This document shows, piece by piece, positions 8,491 to 16,790 of a stretch of 64,000 nt of DNA; the stretch's first letter is position 1, and every line of letters begins with the position of its first letter. The stretch spans positions 1 through 64,000 of the forward strand of contig JAJPJX010000146.1 in the NCBI GenBank assembly GCA_021324015.1, given 5' to 3'. The translations under genes were made by a program, and so were the position numbers. Under the pieces are notes generated by a model. It was not told the DNA's origin. It ran no database searches and saw nothing but the letters and a program-made list of their open reading frames with translations. Source of the stretch: Solibacteraceae bacterium. GTDB taxonomy: Bacteria; Acidobacteriota; Terriglobia; Bryobacterales; Bryobacteraceae.

Positions 8491-9037
8491 GATTCACCTT
8501 CCTCAGCCTCACCAGCGCGCGGCGCAGAAACTCGCCCACCGCCGACGGGCTGATCCCCAAAATGGTGCCGATCTCGGGGTATCGCAGGCCTTCCAGGCGC
8601 AGATGCAGACACCTCCGCTGCTGCTCCGACAATCCCTCCACGCCTCGGTGGAACCGCAGCATCCGTTCCCTCTCCAGCAGGTTTTCCTCCGGATTCAACT
8701 CACTGCCGGCCAGTTTGCCTTCCAGATCCGGGTCGAAAGGCGCCTGGTTGCTCTCCCGCGCCCGGATCTTCAGCCCCAGGTTGTGGGCCACCCGGAAGAT
8801 CCACGCCCGGCAGTTCTGAATGTCTTCGCCTTTCCGCAGCGTGACGTACAGGCGCAGAAAGACCTCCTGCGTAGCCTCCTGCGCCTGCGCGGGGTACAAG
8901 CCCAGCGTCAGCAGGTAGCGGTACACGTCTTCGCGCGCCTCTTCGAACAACTGCGCCACGCGGTCCCGCAAGCTCATCGCGGCGCGTTCTTCGCGGAGCA
9001 TGCGCGCCAGTTCCTCAGAAAGCGGATAGGACGACAT
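8483..9037 (-). CDS. ECF-subfamily RNA polymerase sigma factor
   Basis: A 184-residue sigma-70-family protein with only regions 2 and 4. Region 2 spans about residues 28-95 (AQEATQEVFLRLY and CRAWIFRVAHNLGLK). Region 4 spans about 125-182, with the helix-turn-helix LSEQQRRCLHLRLEG followed by YPEIGTILGISPSAVGEFL. It directs RNA polymerase to an alternative promoter class and is presumably held inactive by the overlapping anti-sigma factor downstream. The three overlapping genes (sigma, anti-sigma, receptor) suggest it controls its own operon and the TonB-dependent receptor. A TATGAT on the minus strand about 35 bases upstream of the start could be its -10 box. Confidence 0.92.
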   Translation of the reverse strand: MSSYPLSEELARMLREERAAMSLRDRVAQLFEEAREDVYRYLLTLGLYPAQAQEATQEVFLRLYVTLRKGEDIQNCRAWIFRVAHNLGLKIRARESNQAPFDPDLEGKLAGSELNPEENLLERERMLRFHRGVEGLSEQQRRCLHLRLEGLRYPEIGTILGISPSAVGEFLRRALVRLRKVNHA

Positions 9038-9116
9038 CGTTCTACGGCTTCCCGCCCGGACGGGCTGTGCCCATCATAAGACACCCAAGCTAAGACCCCG
9101 CTGGCCGCTCCGGCAA

Positions 9117-9148
9117 CTACACTCGCGGAAATTTCCCGGCGGGTGTAG
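9117..9148. promoter_or_regulatory. 32-base imperfect palindrome in the divergent sigma/glycosyltransferase spacer
   Basis: CTACACTCGC (9117-9126) pairs with GCGGGTGTAG (9139-9148) with one mismatch, and the spacer starts with the perfect palindrome GGAAATTTCC. It lies between the divergent sigma-factor and glycosyltransferase genes, so it could be an operator or a bidirectional regulatory site; a hairpin at the 5' end of the glycosyltransferase message is the alternative. The possible GTG start of that gene is the last base of the palindrome. Confidence 0.4.
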
Positions 9149-9180
9149 TGGAAGCGGCTCCCTCACCGGTCTTCGAAACG

Positions 9181-10236
9181 ATGCCCTCTCCACCCTTGGT
9201 GTCCGTCACCGTGGTTACGCACAACAGCGGCCGGGTTGTCGGTCCGTGCCTGGAATCGGTCTTTCGCCAGCAGGGTGTTCGGGTGGAGGTCATTGTGGTG
9301 GACAACGCCTCGGCGGACGACACCCCGGACCTGCTGGCGCGCTACCGAGGCCGCCTGCGCCTGCTTCGAAACACCCGCAATCTGGGCTTCGCGGCGGCGC
9401 AGAACCAGGCCATCGCGCAGGCCGCCGGCGAGTGGGTGCTGACGCTGAATCCAGACGTGCTGCTGCTGCCCCGCTTCCTGGATCATCTGGTAGCGGCCGC
9501 CCGGCTGGATCCGTCCGCCGGATCTGCCTGCGGCAAGCTTTTGGCCATCGGCCCCGGGTTCCAGCCTCTCGAAGAGCCGCTCCTGGATTCCACCGGCATC
9601 TATTTCACTCCTTCCCTGCGCCACTTCGACCGTGGCTGGCACGAGCCGGACGACGGGCGATTCGATCACCGGGAATATGTCTTCGGCGCCAGCGCGGCCG
9701 CGGCTCTGTACCGCCGCGCCATGATTGCGGACGTCTCCGACGGCGCGGACTTCTTCGATCCGGACTTCTTCGCCTATCGCGAGGACGCCGACCTGGCCTG
9801 GCGCGCCCAGTTGCTGGGCTGGCGCTGCCTCTACGTTCCGGAAGCCGCCGCCTATCATGTGCGACGTGTGGTTCCGGGCAACCGGCGCGCCGTGCCTGCG
9901 GTCCTGAACATGCACTCCGTCAAGAACCGCTTCCTGATGCGCATCAAGAACATGACCCCCGGCGTCTACCGCCGCTGCTGGCTGCCTGCCACGCTGCGCG
10001 ATTGCGTGGTGGTGGGCGGTTGCCTGCTCTGGGAGCAGACTTCACTGGCGGCCTTTTGGCGCGTGGCCCGCTGCCTGCCGGCCGCCCTCGAAAAGCGCCG
10101 CCGCATCATGCAACGCCGCCGGGTCCCGGACGCAGCGATCGCGCCCTGGTTCGCCGCCGAGACACCGCTCCCCCCTGGTGTTGGCAGCGGGTTGCCGAGC
10201 CGCGACCGTGAGGGAGCGGTGGAGACGGCCGGCTAG
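9181..10236 (+). CDS. Glycosyltransferase family 2
   Basis: A 351-residue GT-A fold transferase of the rhamnosyltransferase-like kind. The N-terminal motif VSVTVVTHNSG, the nucleotide-binding VDNASADDTPD, the metal-site region LTLNPDVLL and the acceptor-side REDADLAWRAQLLGW are all visible. It should move a sugar from a nucleotide donor onto a cell-surface glycan at the cytoplasmic face of the membrane. GTG 9148 is an alternative start; ATG 9181 places the first strand at the usual distance from the N-terminus. The last residues (SRDREGAV) are encoded by a dispersed intergenic-type repeat, so the natural C-terminus has probably been replaced or extended. It overlaps the convergent transglycosylase gene by 4 bases. 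Confidence 0.87.
   Translation: MPSPPLVSVTVVTHNSGRVVGPCLESVFRQQGVRVEVIVVDNASADDTPDLLARYRGRLRLLRNTRNLGFAAAQNQAIAQAAGEWVLTLNPDVLLLPRFLDHLVAAARLDPSAGSACGKLLAIGPGFQPLEEPLLDSTGIYFTPSLRHFDRGWHEPDDGRFDHREYVFGASAAAALYRRAMIADVSDGADFFDPDFFAYREDADLAWRAQLLGWRCLYVPEAAAYHVRRVVPGNRRAVPAVLNMHSVKNRFLMRIKNMTPGVYRRCWLPATLRDCVVVGGCLLWEQTSLAAFWRVARCLPAALEKRRRIMQRRRVPDAAIAPWFAAETPLPPGVGSGLPSRDREGAVETAG
10190..10220 (-). repeat. Dispersed 31-base repeat, copy in the 3' end of the glycosyltransferase gene
   Basis: Read on the minus strand, this 31-base stretch begins ACCGCTCCCTCACGGT and ends GCGGCTCGGCAACC. It matches a second copy at 43650-43679 at 26 of 31 positions when one gap is allowed. One copy is intergenic and the other is inside a coding frame, where it is translated as PSRDREGAV. 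This is what a small mobile or REP-like repeat does when it lands at a gene end. Confidence 0.65.
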
Positions 10237-11684
10237 GCGCCCTGCCCGGTCACTTCCGGTACGCGTTCCCGCAATGCCGCCTGGGCTTCCTCGAACACCT
10301 GGCTGAAGAACCGGCGCGAGGTGGGCGAGCAGCCGATGTGCAGGATGCGGCTGTTCTCCGGCTCTTCAATAAAGCCCAGGTTGCCGCTCCAGCCCAGGTC
10401 GTCCAGCACGAAACGCAGGCACTCGCGCTCGGCGGCAGGCACGCCTTCCAACGTAAGATCGATCACCTGGCCGGTGCTATGCTCGTCCAGTCCGTTGCGT
10501 GGCCCCCCACGGTGCCACAGCGCGGCTACCGGGAGCGGCACAAACGCCTCTCCCTCGGGATGCGCGGTATCATACAGGCGGCGCGTTTCATAGGCGATAT
10601 AGACGAGCGTGCCGAGGGCCGCCGGTGAAGCCATGGCCGGCTCCCCCGGCGGCGGGCGGAAACCCAGAAACTCAGGTGCATCCGGGGCGCTCGCCAGCGC
10701 CCTGCCTGCGGCGGCTGTTTCCAGGTCTGCGGGTGTCAGCCATACGGAGAGCCGGTCCGGCGCGCGCTGCGACGGGTTGGAGCGAAAGCGGTACTCTTCG
10801 GCCAGCGCACGGAACGCCCGGGGGTCCTCTTTGTAGAGCGCCAGCAACTGCTGGGCGCGCATGACCCGGAACCAGTAAGTGGGCGAGTAGTCCCGTTCCA
10901 TCTGCCGCCGGATCTCGTCGTAAAGCTCCCGGTGGAATGCGGGGCTGCACGAAAAGAACATCCGGGCCACGCTCATGGGCGCGGCTGGGGAGTCTGCGGC
11001 CTGCCCGGCCAGTTGGCGAAATTCCGCCACGCAGCCTTCCCCGCAATGGTAGGCGAACACGGCCCAGTCGCGGCCGCCGAAGTGCTCCTCCATCCGCGCC
11101 AGGTACTTGGCCGCTGCCGGCAGGGCTCGCTCCGGCACCAGACGGTCGTCCCGCACGATAGCTTCGTAGCGTTCCTTGCGGCGGTACTTCACGTACACCA
11201 GCTTGCCGCGCTTGTTGCGCACCTGCTTGCGCGTCACGGTCACCCGGTAGCGGCGCGCGTGCACCACCTTCAGCCCGATCCTCCGGGCGGTCGCCTCGGA
11301 GATTTGCATAATGCCTTTAGGACCGGCCGGGCTGACTGCTTTCGCGTCACCCCAGCTCTCCAGGTACGCAATCGCCGCCAGCAGGGAAACCGGCAGACCG
11401 CTCTTGCGCGCGGCGTCCTGGAAGAGGCGCTGCATGCGCGGGCTGGTGATCCGCTGGGCGCCGGCCAGCGCCTGCGGGTCGCGCATGATGGCGAAGGTCT
11501 GCGACTGGATCATCTGCTCCACGCGCTCGGCCAGCGCGCTGTCACTGATCCCCTCCCTCGCCACACCGATGCCCGGCAGAGTCTGGCTGGGTACAAACCG
11601 GGCGGAGGATACCGCAAGGCCGGGGGCGCTCCCGAGCACCGCCAGGAGCGCGCTGGCTAGGGAAGGGCGCAGGCGTGAGCGCAT
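10233..11684 (-). CDS. Lytic transglycosylase with SLT domain
   Basis: A 483-residue exported protein. An N-terminal signal peptide (about 1-25) is followed by a soluble lytic transglycosylase domain from about residue 85 to 230. The catalytic pair E109-S110 lies in AIAYLESWGDAKA, and GPKGIMQIS and the later VFAYHCGEGCV fit the SLT fold. A basic stretch (about 150-175) rich in Arg/Lys interrupts the domain and is unusual. The enzyme should cleave the MurNAc-GlcNAc bond of peptidoglycan in the periplasm, forming 1,6-anhydro ends. The C-terminal 200 residues are not recognised. Convergent with the glycosyltransferase. Confidence 0.83.
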   Translation of the reverse strand: MRSRLRPSLASALLAVLGSAPGLAVSSARFVPSQTLPGIGVAREGISDSALAERVEQMIQSQTFAIMRDPQALAGAQRITSPRMQRLFQDAARKSGLPVSLLAAIAYLESWGDAKAVSPAGPKGIMQISEATARRIGLKVVHARRYRVTVTRKQVRNKRGKLVYVKYRRKERYEAIVRDDRLVPERALPAAAKYLARMEEHFGGRDWAVFAYHCGEGCVAEFRQLAGQAADSPAAPMSVARMFFSCSPAFHRELYDEIRRQMERDYSPTYWFRVMRAQQLLALYKEDPRAFRALAEEYRFRSNPSQRAPDRLSVWLTPADLETAAAGRALASAPDAPEFLGFRPPPGEPAMASPAALGTLVYIAYETRRLYDTAHPEGEAFVPLPVAALWHRGGPRNGLDEHSTGQVIDLTLEGVPAAERECLRFVLDDLGWSGNLGFIEEPENSRILHIGCSPTSRRFFSQVFEEAQAALRERVPEVTGQGA

Positions 11685-11750
11685 CTCTACTACTCACCTT
11701 ACCCGAATTTGTCCGGGTTGTCGCTCGCACCAGCCGGGAACTGCCTGGTC

Positions 11751-13706
11751 CTACCGCGCCGCCCGCCGCTCCGCTCCCGCCGCCGGCGCCAGCGCGGCCA
11801 CGGCCCACGCCGTCGCGCTGGCCGAAATCCACTGGTCGTGCTCGTAGGGGAACCCGCTCTGGAAATACGGCTGGAACTTCGGCGCGCGGCTGCGCACGTA
11901 CCAGGAACCATCCGGAAACTGCGTGCGCCGCAGGAACCCCACGCCGCGCCGGTATACCGCATCCGCCGGGCTCGCCGTGCCGCTCTCGTGCAGCGCATAG
12001 AGCGCCTCCCCGGTGGCGAAGGCGTCGCTCGAGAGGTTGGCATTCTGCGCCCAGCCCCCGTCGGCCCGCTGTTCTGCCTTGAGCGCCTCGGCGGCCCGCC
12101 GCACTTTCGCGCGGTCCACGCCCGCCCAGTGCAACCCGGCCAGGTACATTGCCCGCTCGTCCGTGGTCGCTGGCTCGGACTCGAGCAGCCACGCCGTGGC
12201 GCGCGCCAGCCGCCGGTCGAACTCGGCCTTGCGTCCCGGCGGCCCGTAGATCTTCAGCCCGCGAATCGCCAGCGCCGTGCGGCTGATGTGGCTCTCCTCC
12301 ATCGGCGCGCGTGAAATTCCTCCCAGGTACCAGCTTCCGTCGGCCCGCTGTTCGGCGGCGATCTCCGCTGCCATGGCGTCGGTCACTTCGTCCGGCGGTG
12401 CGCCCTCCGCGGCCAGGCCCAGGAGCGCGAAGATCAGTTGGTCCGCTCCGCCGCCGAACGAGATGCGCTCGAGCAGCATTTCCCGGAAGCCGGTCCACTG
12501 GGCCTTCACAGTCTTCTGACTCTCCTGCGCGGTCGCCTCGTCCACGGGAATCCCGCTGGCGCGCGCCGCGCCCACGGCGACCGCGCTCATGTTCTGGTGA
12601 TGGCAGGCGGCGCAGCCGCCCTGCCGGAAGAACTCCGCGGCGGAGCGCTGCAACAGCGGCACGCTGCGCATGACGGCCGTTCGCGCATCCCGCGGCTCCG
12701 GGCCGTCTCCGCGCTGCGGCGGCGCGTATGCGAGAGCCTCTTTGGCGCCGGCGGCCTGGAGCATTGCAACGACACGTCTGCTGCCGAACTTTCGGGCCCA
12801 GTCCAGCGCCGTCTCCCCAGCGTCGCTCCGGCCATTCGCCTCCGCGCCCGCATCCAGCAGCAGCCGTACCACCCGCGGATCCTGCCTTTCCGATGCCACC
12901 GCCAGCATCAGGGGCGTCATCCCCCGGACATCCAGCGCGTTCACCTTCGCCCCCGCCGCGAGCAGCGTCCGTATCAGTTCCGGGGATCCAAACGGCGCCG
13001 CCAGGTGCAGCGCCGTCAGCTTCGTCAAGGCGATCGGCCCGTTTTTGACTTTGCCGCCGAACCGGTTGGCCGCGTTCACGTCCGCTCCCTTGGCCAGCAG
13101 TAGTTTTACCGCCTCCAGGTCACAGTTGCCCGCCGCCGACATGAGCGCCGTGTTGCCGCCCTCGTCCGCCGAGTTGGCGTCCAGACCCTTTTCGAGCAGC
13201 AGTCGCACGGTCTCCGGATCGCCGGCGTCCGCCGCCGTGAGCAGGGCGCTATTGCCGTGCGTGTCTTTGGCTTGGGGATCCGCCCCTTTGGCCAGCAGCA
13301 GCCGTACTGTCTCCGATGCGCCCGCAATCGCTGCGGCCGACATCAGCGGCGTGCGCCCCAGTTTAGAACGCGCGTTGACGTCCGCGCCGCGGTCCACCAG
13401 CAGCCGCACTTTCGCCGGATCCGCCGCCCCCCAGATCAGAGCCGTGGCCTCCAGTTGGCTTTTGGCGTTGACGTCGGCCCCGGCGTCCAGCAGCAGCTTC
13501 ATCGCCTCCGGGCTGCCGAAAGCCGCGGCGTGCATCAGCAGCGTGGCTCCGCGCCGATCACGCCGGTTCACGTCCAGGCCCTTTGCCATCTGAGATTTCA
13601 GCGAGGGAAGATCGTTGTTGCGAATGGCCAGGAACGGATCGTCCCCGGCGTTCGCGCAAAAGGGCAGAAACAGCGCTGCCGCTGCCGCCAGTTCCCGGAC
13701 CGACAT
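11751..13706 (-). CDS. Ankyrin-repeat / CxxCH / alpha-alpha toroid fusion protein
   Basis: A 651-residue exported protein in three parts. After a signal peptide ending near FCANA, residues 25-330 hold about nine ankyrin repeats (GATLLMHAAAFGSPEAMKLL, GADVNAK and similar). A haem-type motif, C365-A-A-C368-H369, follows in a linker. Residues 430-640 carry repeats of the squalene-cyclase/prenyltransferase toroid kind (EQRADGSWY, EQRADGGWA, FPDGSWY). Ankyrin repeats bind proteins, CxxCH would carry haem c in the periplasm, and toroid repeats often form enzymes or binding scaffolds; the joint function is unknown. An AGGAGGGG site precedes the ATG, with a possible TATGAT -10 further up. Confidence 0.8.
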   Translation of the reverse strand: MSVRELAAAAALFLPFCANAGDDPFLAIRNNDLPSLKSQMAKGLDVNRRDRRGATLLMHAAAFGSPEAMKLLLDAGADVNAKSQLEATALIWGAADPAKVRLLVDRGADVNARSKLGRTPLMSAAAIAGASETVRLLLAKGADPQAKDTHGNSALLTAADAGDPETVRLLLEKGLDANSADEGGNTALMSAAGNCDLEAVKLLLAKGADVNAANRFGGKVKNGPIALTKLTALHLAAPFGSPELIRTLLAAGAKVNALDVRGMTPLMLAVASERQDPRVVRLLLDAGAEANGRSDAGETALDWARKFGSRRVVAMLQAAGAKEALAYAPPQRGDGPEPRDARTAVMRSVPLLQRSAAEFFRQGGCAACHHQNMSAVAVGAARASGIPVDEATAQESQKTVKAQWTGFREMLLERISFGGGADQLIFALLGLAAEGAPPDEVTDAMAAEIAAEQRADGSWYLGGISRAPMEESHISRTALAIRGLKIYGPPGRKAEFDRRLARATAWLLESEPATTDERAMYLAGLHWAGVDRAKVRRAAEALKAEQRADGGWAQNANLSSDAFATGEALYALHESGTASPADAVYRRGVGFLRRTQFPDGSWYVRSRAPKFQPYFQSGFPYEHDQWISASATAWAVAALAPAAGAERRAAR

Positions 13707-13771
13707 ACTTCACCCCTCCTGAGGTGCCGCAATCATAAGGGATCGCCGCTTCCCGGTCAACGGAAAACTGC

Positions 13772-13777
13772 TAGAAT
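13772..13777 (+). promoter_or_regulatory. Candidate -10 box giving a leaderless start at 13786
   Basis: TAGAAT lies 8 bases before the ATG at 13786, so transcription would begin at or next to the start codon. There is no Shine-Dalgarno sequence before this ATG. No convincing -35 element is visible. Confidence 0.45.
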
Positions 13778-13785
13778 TCCCTCGA

Positions 13786-14844
13786 ATGAGCGCCCAGGAC
13801 TCCCAGAACAGCTTCCCCAGAATCCATAACGCCATGTGGCCCGGATTGGTAGGCAAGGGGCCGGATTCGGAACCCCCCATCGACCTGGACACCATGCTGC
13901 GCCTGACCGCCGCCGCCGAGGTCAACGGCGTGAAGTTCGACGGTGTGGACCTCTTCCTCTTTGACCCGCACATCAGCATCGATTCCACGCCCGACGACCT
14001 GAAACGCCTGGCCGACAAGGTGCGTGCGCTCGGCCTGGTGGTGGGCTCAGTCGTGGCGCCCGTCTGGCCGCCCACCGGCGGCGGTTCCGCCATGGGAAGC
14101 GCGGCCGAGCGCGCCCGCTTCGTCGAGCAGGTCCACAAGGCCTGCCACATCGCCCGTACGCTGCGCGAACTGGGCATCCGCCCCTACGGCGTGGTGCGCA
14201 TCGATTCCGCCGCGAGCCCCGCGGACTGGGCCCAGGATCCCGAAGGCAACACCCGCCGCATCGCCGAAACCTTCCGCGAAGCCTGTGCGGTCGCCGAAGA
14301 TCACGGCGAGCGTCTGGCCGCCGAAGGCGAAATTTGCTGGGGCGGCATGCATAGCTGGCGCGCCATGGTGCGCCTGCTCGAACTGGTAAACCGTCCGAAG
14401 ACCCTCGGTTTCCAGGCCGACATGGCCCACACCCTGCTCTTCACGCTGGGCTATAACGCGCCCGAGGACCGCATTCTGCCGCCGGACTTCGTCTGGGGCC
14501 AGGGCGGCGGACTCGACGCCGCGCTGCGCACTCTGACCGCCGCCCTGCGCCCCTGGACCATCGACTTCCATGTGGCCCAGAACGACGCCACCGTGAAAGG
14601 CTCCGGCTCGCACGACAAAACCGGCCACCACTGCCTGCCTCACGATCCCAACGGCAAGCTTGATATCGTCCGCCACGCCGGCCTCTGGATCCGCGGCGAA
14701 GACGGGCAGCCCACCCGCGCCTTCCGGCACATCTGCTGGGACGGCTGCATGTTCCCCAATGCCGTGATGATGAACCAGCAGACCTGGAACGACATTCTCT
14801 CCGTCATGATCGCCGTGCGCGCGGCCCACGGGTGGAACGAATAG
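13786..14844 (+). CDS. Sugar phosphate isomerase/epimerase family protein (TIM barrel)
   Basis: A 352-residue cytoplasmic protein of the xylose-isomerase-like TIM-barrel superfamily. Supporting segments are [14 protein letters not shown] near the N-terminus, [19 protein letters not shown] in the middle and possible metal ligands in [20 protein letters not shown] and IDFHVAQND. Such enzymes isomerise or epimerise keto-sugars or inosose derivatives. It is the first of three genes with a dehydrogenase and a nitrilase-family amidase, which suggests a catabolic route for an uncommon sugar or sugar amide. No ribosome-binding site is present; a -10-like TAGAAT is 8 bases upstream. Confidence 0.8.
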   Translation: MSAQDSQNSFPRIHNAMWPGLVGKGPDSEPPIDLDTMLRLTAAAEVNGVKFDGVDLFLFDPHISIDSTPDDLKRLADKVRALGLVVGSVVAPVWPPTGGGSAMGSAAERARFVEQVHKACHIARTLRELGIRPYGVVRIDSAASPADWAQDPEGNTRRIAETFREACAVAEDHGERLAAEGEICWGGMHSWRAMVRLLELVNRPKTLGFQADMAHTLLFTLGYNAPEDRILPPDFVWGQGGGLDAALRTLTAALRPWTIDFHVAQNDATVKGSGSHDKTGHHCLPHDPNGKLDIVRHAGLWIRGEDGQPTRAFRHICWDGCMFPNAVMMNQQTWNDILSVMIAVRAAHGWNE

Positions 14845-14846
14845 GT

Positions 14847-15992
14847 ATGAGCACAAAACCATTGCATGTCGGGCTGGTGGGCTATGGCTTCATGGGCCGC
14901 ACCCACTCCAACGCCTTCGCCCAGGTCAACCATTTCTTCCCGCTGGATTACCAGCCCGTCCTCAAAGCCGTGTGCGGCCGTGATGCCGCCAGGACCGCGG
15001 CCTTCGCCGCGCAGTGGGGCTACGAATCGGTGGAATCCGACTGGCGCCGCCTGGTCGAGCGCCGGGATATCGACCTGATCGATATCGCCAGCCCCAACGA
15101 TACGCACGCCGAAATCGCCATTGCCGCGGCCCAGGCGGGCAAAATGGTCCTGTGCGAAAAGCCGCTGGGTAGAAACGCGGCGGAATCCGTGCGGATGGCC
15201 GCCGCCGTGGAGCAGGCCGGCGTGCCCAACATGGTCTGGTATAACTATCGCCGCGTCCCGGCCGTGATGCTTGCCAAGCAACTGATCGACCAGGGGCGGC
15301 TGGGGCAGATCTTCCATTACCGCGCCAAGTTCCTCCAGGACTGGACCATCTCCCGCGATCTGCCCCAGGGTGGCGCGGCCCTCTGGCGCCTGGACGTCAG
15401 CGTGGCCGGCAGCGGCGTCACCGGCGACCTGCTGGCCCACTGCATCGATACCGCCATGTGGCTGAACGGCTCCATCGATCAGGTCACCGCCATGACCGAG
15501 ACTTTCATCAAGGAGCGCAAACACAACCTAACCGGCAAGGTGGAAAAGGTCGGCATCGACGATGCCAGCGCCTTCCTCGCCCGCTTCGCCAACGGCTCCC
15601 TCGCCATCTTCGAGGCCACGCGCTACGCCCGCGGCCACAAGGCCCTCTACACCCTGGAAATCAACGGCGAGCACGCCTCCATCTTCTGGGACCTGCACGA
15701 CCTGCACCGCCTGCAATACTTCGATCACCGCGACGAAGGCCCGCTGCGCGGCTGGCGCTCCATCCACATCACCGACGGAGACCATCCCTACATGCAGCAC
15801 TGGTGGGTACCGGGCCTGCAAATCGGCTACGAGCACACCTTCATCCACCAGGTGGCCGATTTCCTGGAGGGTCTGGCCTCCGGCAAAGCGCCGGGCCCGT
15901 CGTTCCGCGACGGTCTGGCCACGGATCACGTCACCGACGCGGTGCTCAAATCCGCGCAATCCGGCCGTTGGGAACCGGTGGCGCGGGCATAA
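14847..15992 (+). CDS. Gfo/Idh/MocA family oxidoreductase
   Basis: A 381-residue NAD(P)-dependent dehydrogenase. The Rossmann motif [12 protein letters not shown] is at residues 9-20, and the family signature [12 protein letters not shown], with the catalytic lysine, follows at about 96-107. The C-terminal alpha/beta domain carries the usual [16 protein letters not shown] with the conserved His. These enzymes oxidise sugars or inositols in the cytoplasm. It begins 2 bases after the stop of the isomerase gene, so the two are likely co-translated and may act on the same compound in turn. Confidence 0.9.
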   Translation: MSTKPLHVGLVGYGFMGRTHSNAFAQVNHFFPLDYQPVLKAVCGRDAARTAAFAAQWGYESVESDWRRLVERRDIDLIDIASPNDTHAEIAIAAAQAGKMVLCEKPLGRNAAESVRMAAAVEQAGVPNMVWYNYRRVPAVMLAKQLIDQGRLGQIFHYRAKFLQDWTISRDLPQGGAALWRLDVSVAGSGVTGDLLAHCIDTAMWLNGSIDQVTAMTETFIKERKHNLTGKVEKVGIDDASAFLARFANGSLAIFEATRYARGHKALYTLEINGEHASIFWDLHDLHRLQYFDHRDEGPLRGWRSIHITDGDHPYMQHWWVPGLQIGYEHTFIHQVADFLEGLASGKAPGPSFRDGLATDHVTDAVLKSAQSGRWEPVARA

Positions 15993-16001
15993 TCAAGCGC
16001 G

Positions 16002-16790
16002 ATGAGCACGTTTCGAATCGCACTCGCCAACCTCCGCTTTCCCGCGGCTCCCGAGGAGTCCGTCGCGCTGGCCGGGCAAGCCGTCGCGCAAGCGTCCCGC
16101 GAAGGCGCCGGTATTGTCTGCTTTCCGGAATGCTTCATTCCTGGCTACCGCATAGCCACAAAGCCGGTGCCGCCGCCGGATCCCGCCTTCCTCGAGCGTG
16201 CCTGGTCCGCCATGGCGGCGGCCGCCGCGAAGGCCGGCGTGGCCGTGGTTCTCGGCACTGAGCGCGTCGTGGACGGCGGTCTGCGCATCTCCGCCCTGGT
16301 CATCAACGCCGATGGAACCATCGCCGGTTTCCAGGATAAAGTCCAGCTCGATCCCTCCGAGGATGGCCTCTATGCGCCCGGTTCCGGGAGGCAGGTTTTC
16401 CAAACCGGTCCGCTGAGGTTTGGTGTCGTGATCTGCCATGAAGGCTGGCGCTATCCGGAGACGGTCCGCTGGGCTGTCCGGCGCGGCGCCCAGGTCGTGT
16501 TTCACCCGCATGTTCACGAACCCGAGCCCGGCGGTTACCGGCCTTCGACCTTCGCCGATCCCGCCAACTCCTTCCATGAGAAAGCCGCCTTGTGCCGCGC
16601 CGCCGAGAACACCTGCTGGTTCGCCAGCGTGAACGTGGCCAGCCCGGGCTCGCCCACTACATCAGCAGTCGTGCGGCCCGATGGGACCGTGCTCAGCTAC
16701 CAGCCGTACGGGAAGGAAGGGCTGCTCGTCGCGGATATCGACCTCGCCGCAGCCACGGGGCTTCTTGCGGCGCGCTGCAAATACGCCTAG
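16002..16790 (+). CDS. Carbon-nitrogen hydrolase (nitrilase superfamily)
   Basis: A 262-residue protein with the complete Glu-Lys-Cys catalytic triad: E43 (GIVCFPECFIPGYR), K113 (GFQDKVQLD) and C145 (GVVICHEGWRYPE). Members hydrolyse amides, carbamoyl groups or nitriles in the cytoplasm. It lies 9 bases after the dehydrogenase gene and probably belongs to the same catabolic unit, though a CATAAT 8 bases before its ATG could also give it its own leaderless promoter. Its stop overlaps the stop of the convergent receptor gene by 4 bases. The amide substrate is unknown. Confidence 0.88.
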   Translation: MSTFRIALANLRFPAAPEESVALAGQAVAQASREGAGIVCFPECFIPGYRIATKPVPPPDPAFLERAWSAMAAAAAKAGVAVVLGTERVVDGGLRISALVINADGTIAGFQDKVQLDPSEDGLYAPGSGRQVFQTGPLRFGVVICHEGWRYPETVRWAVRRGAQVVFHPHVHEPEPGGYRPSTFADPANSFHEKAALCRAAENTCWFASVNVASPGSPTTSAVVRPDGTVLSYQPYGKEGLLVADIDLAAATGLLAARCKYA

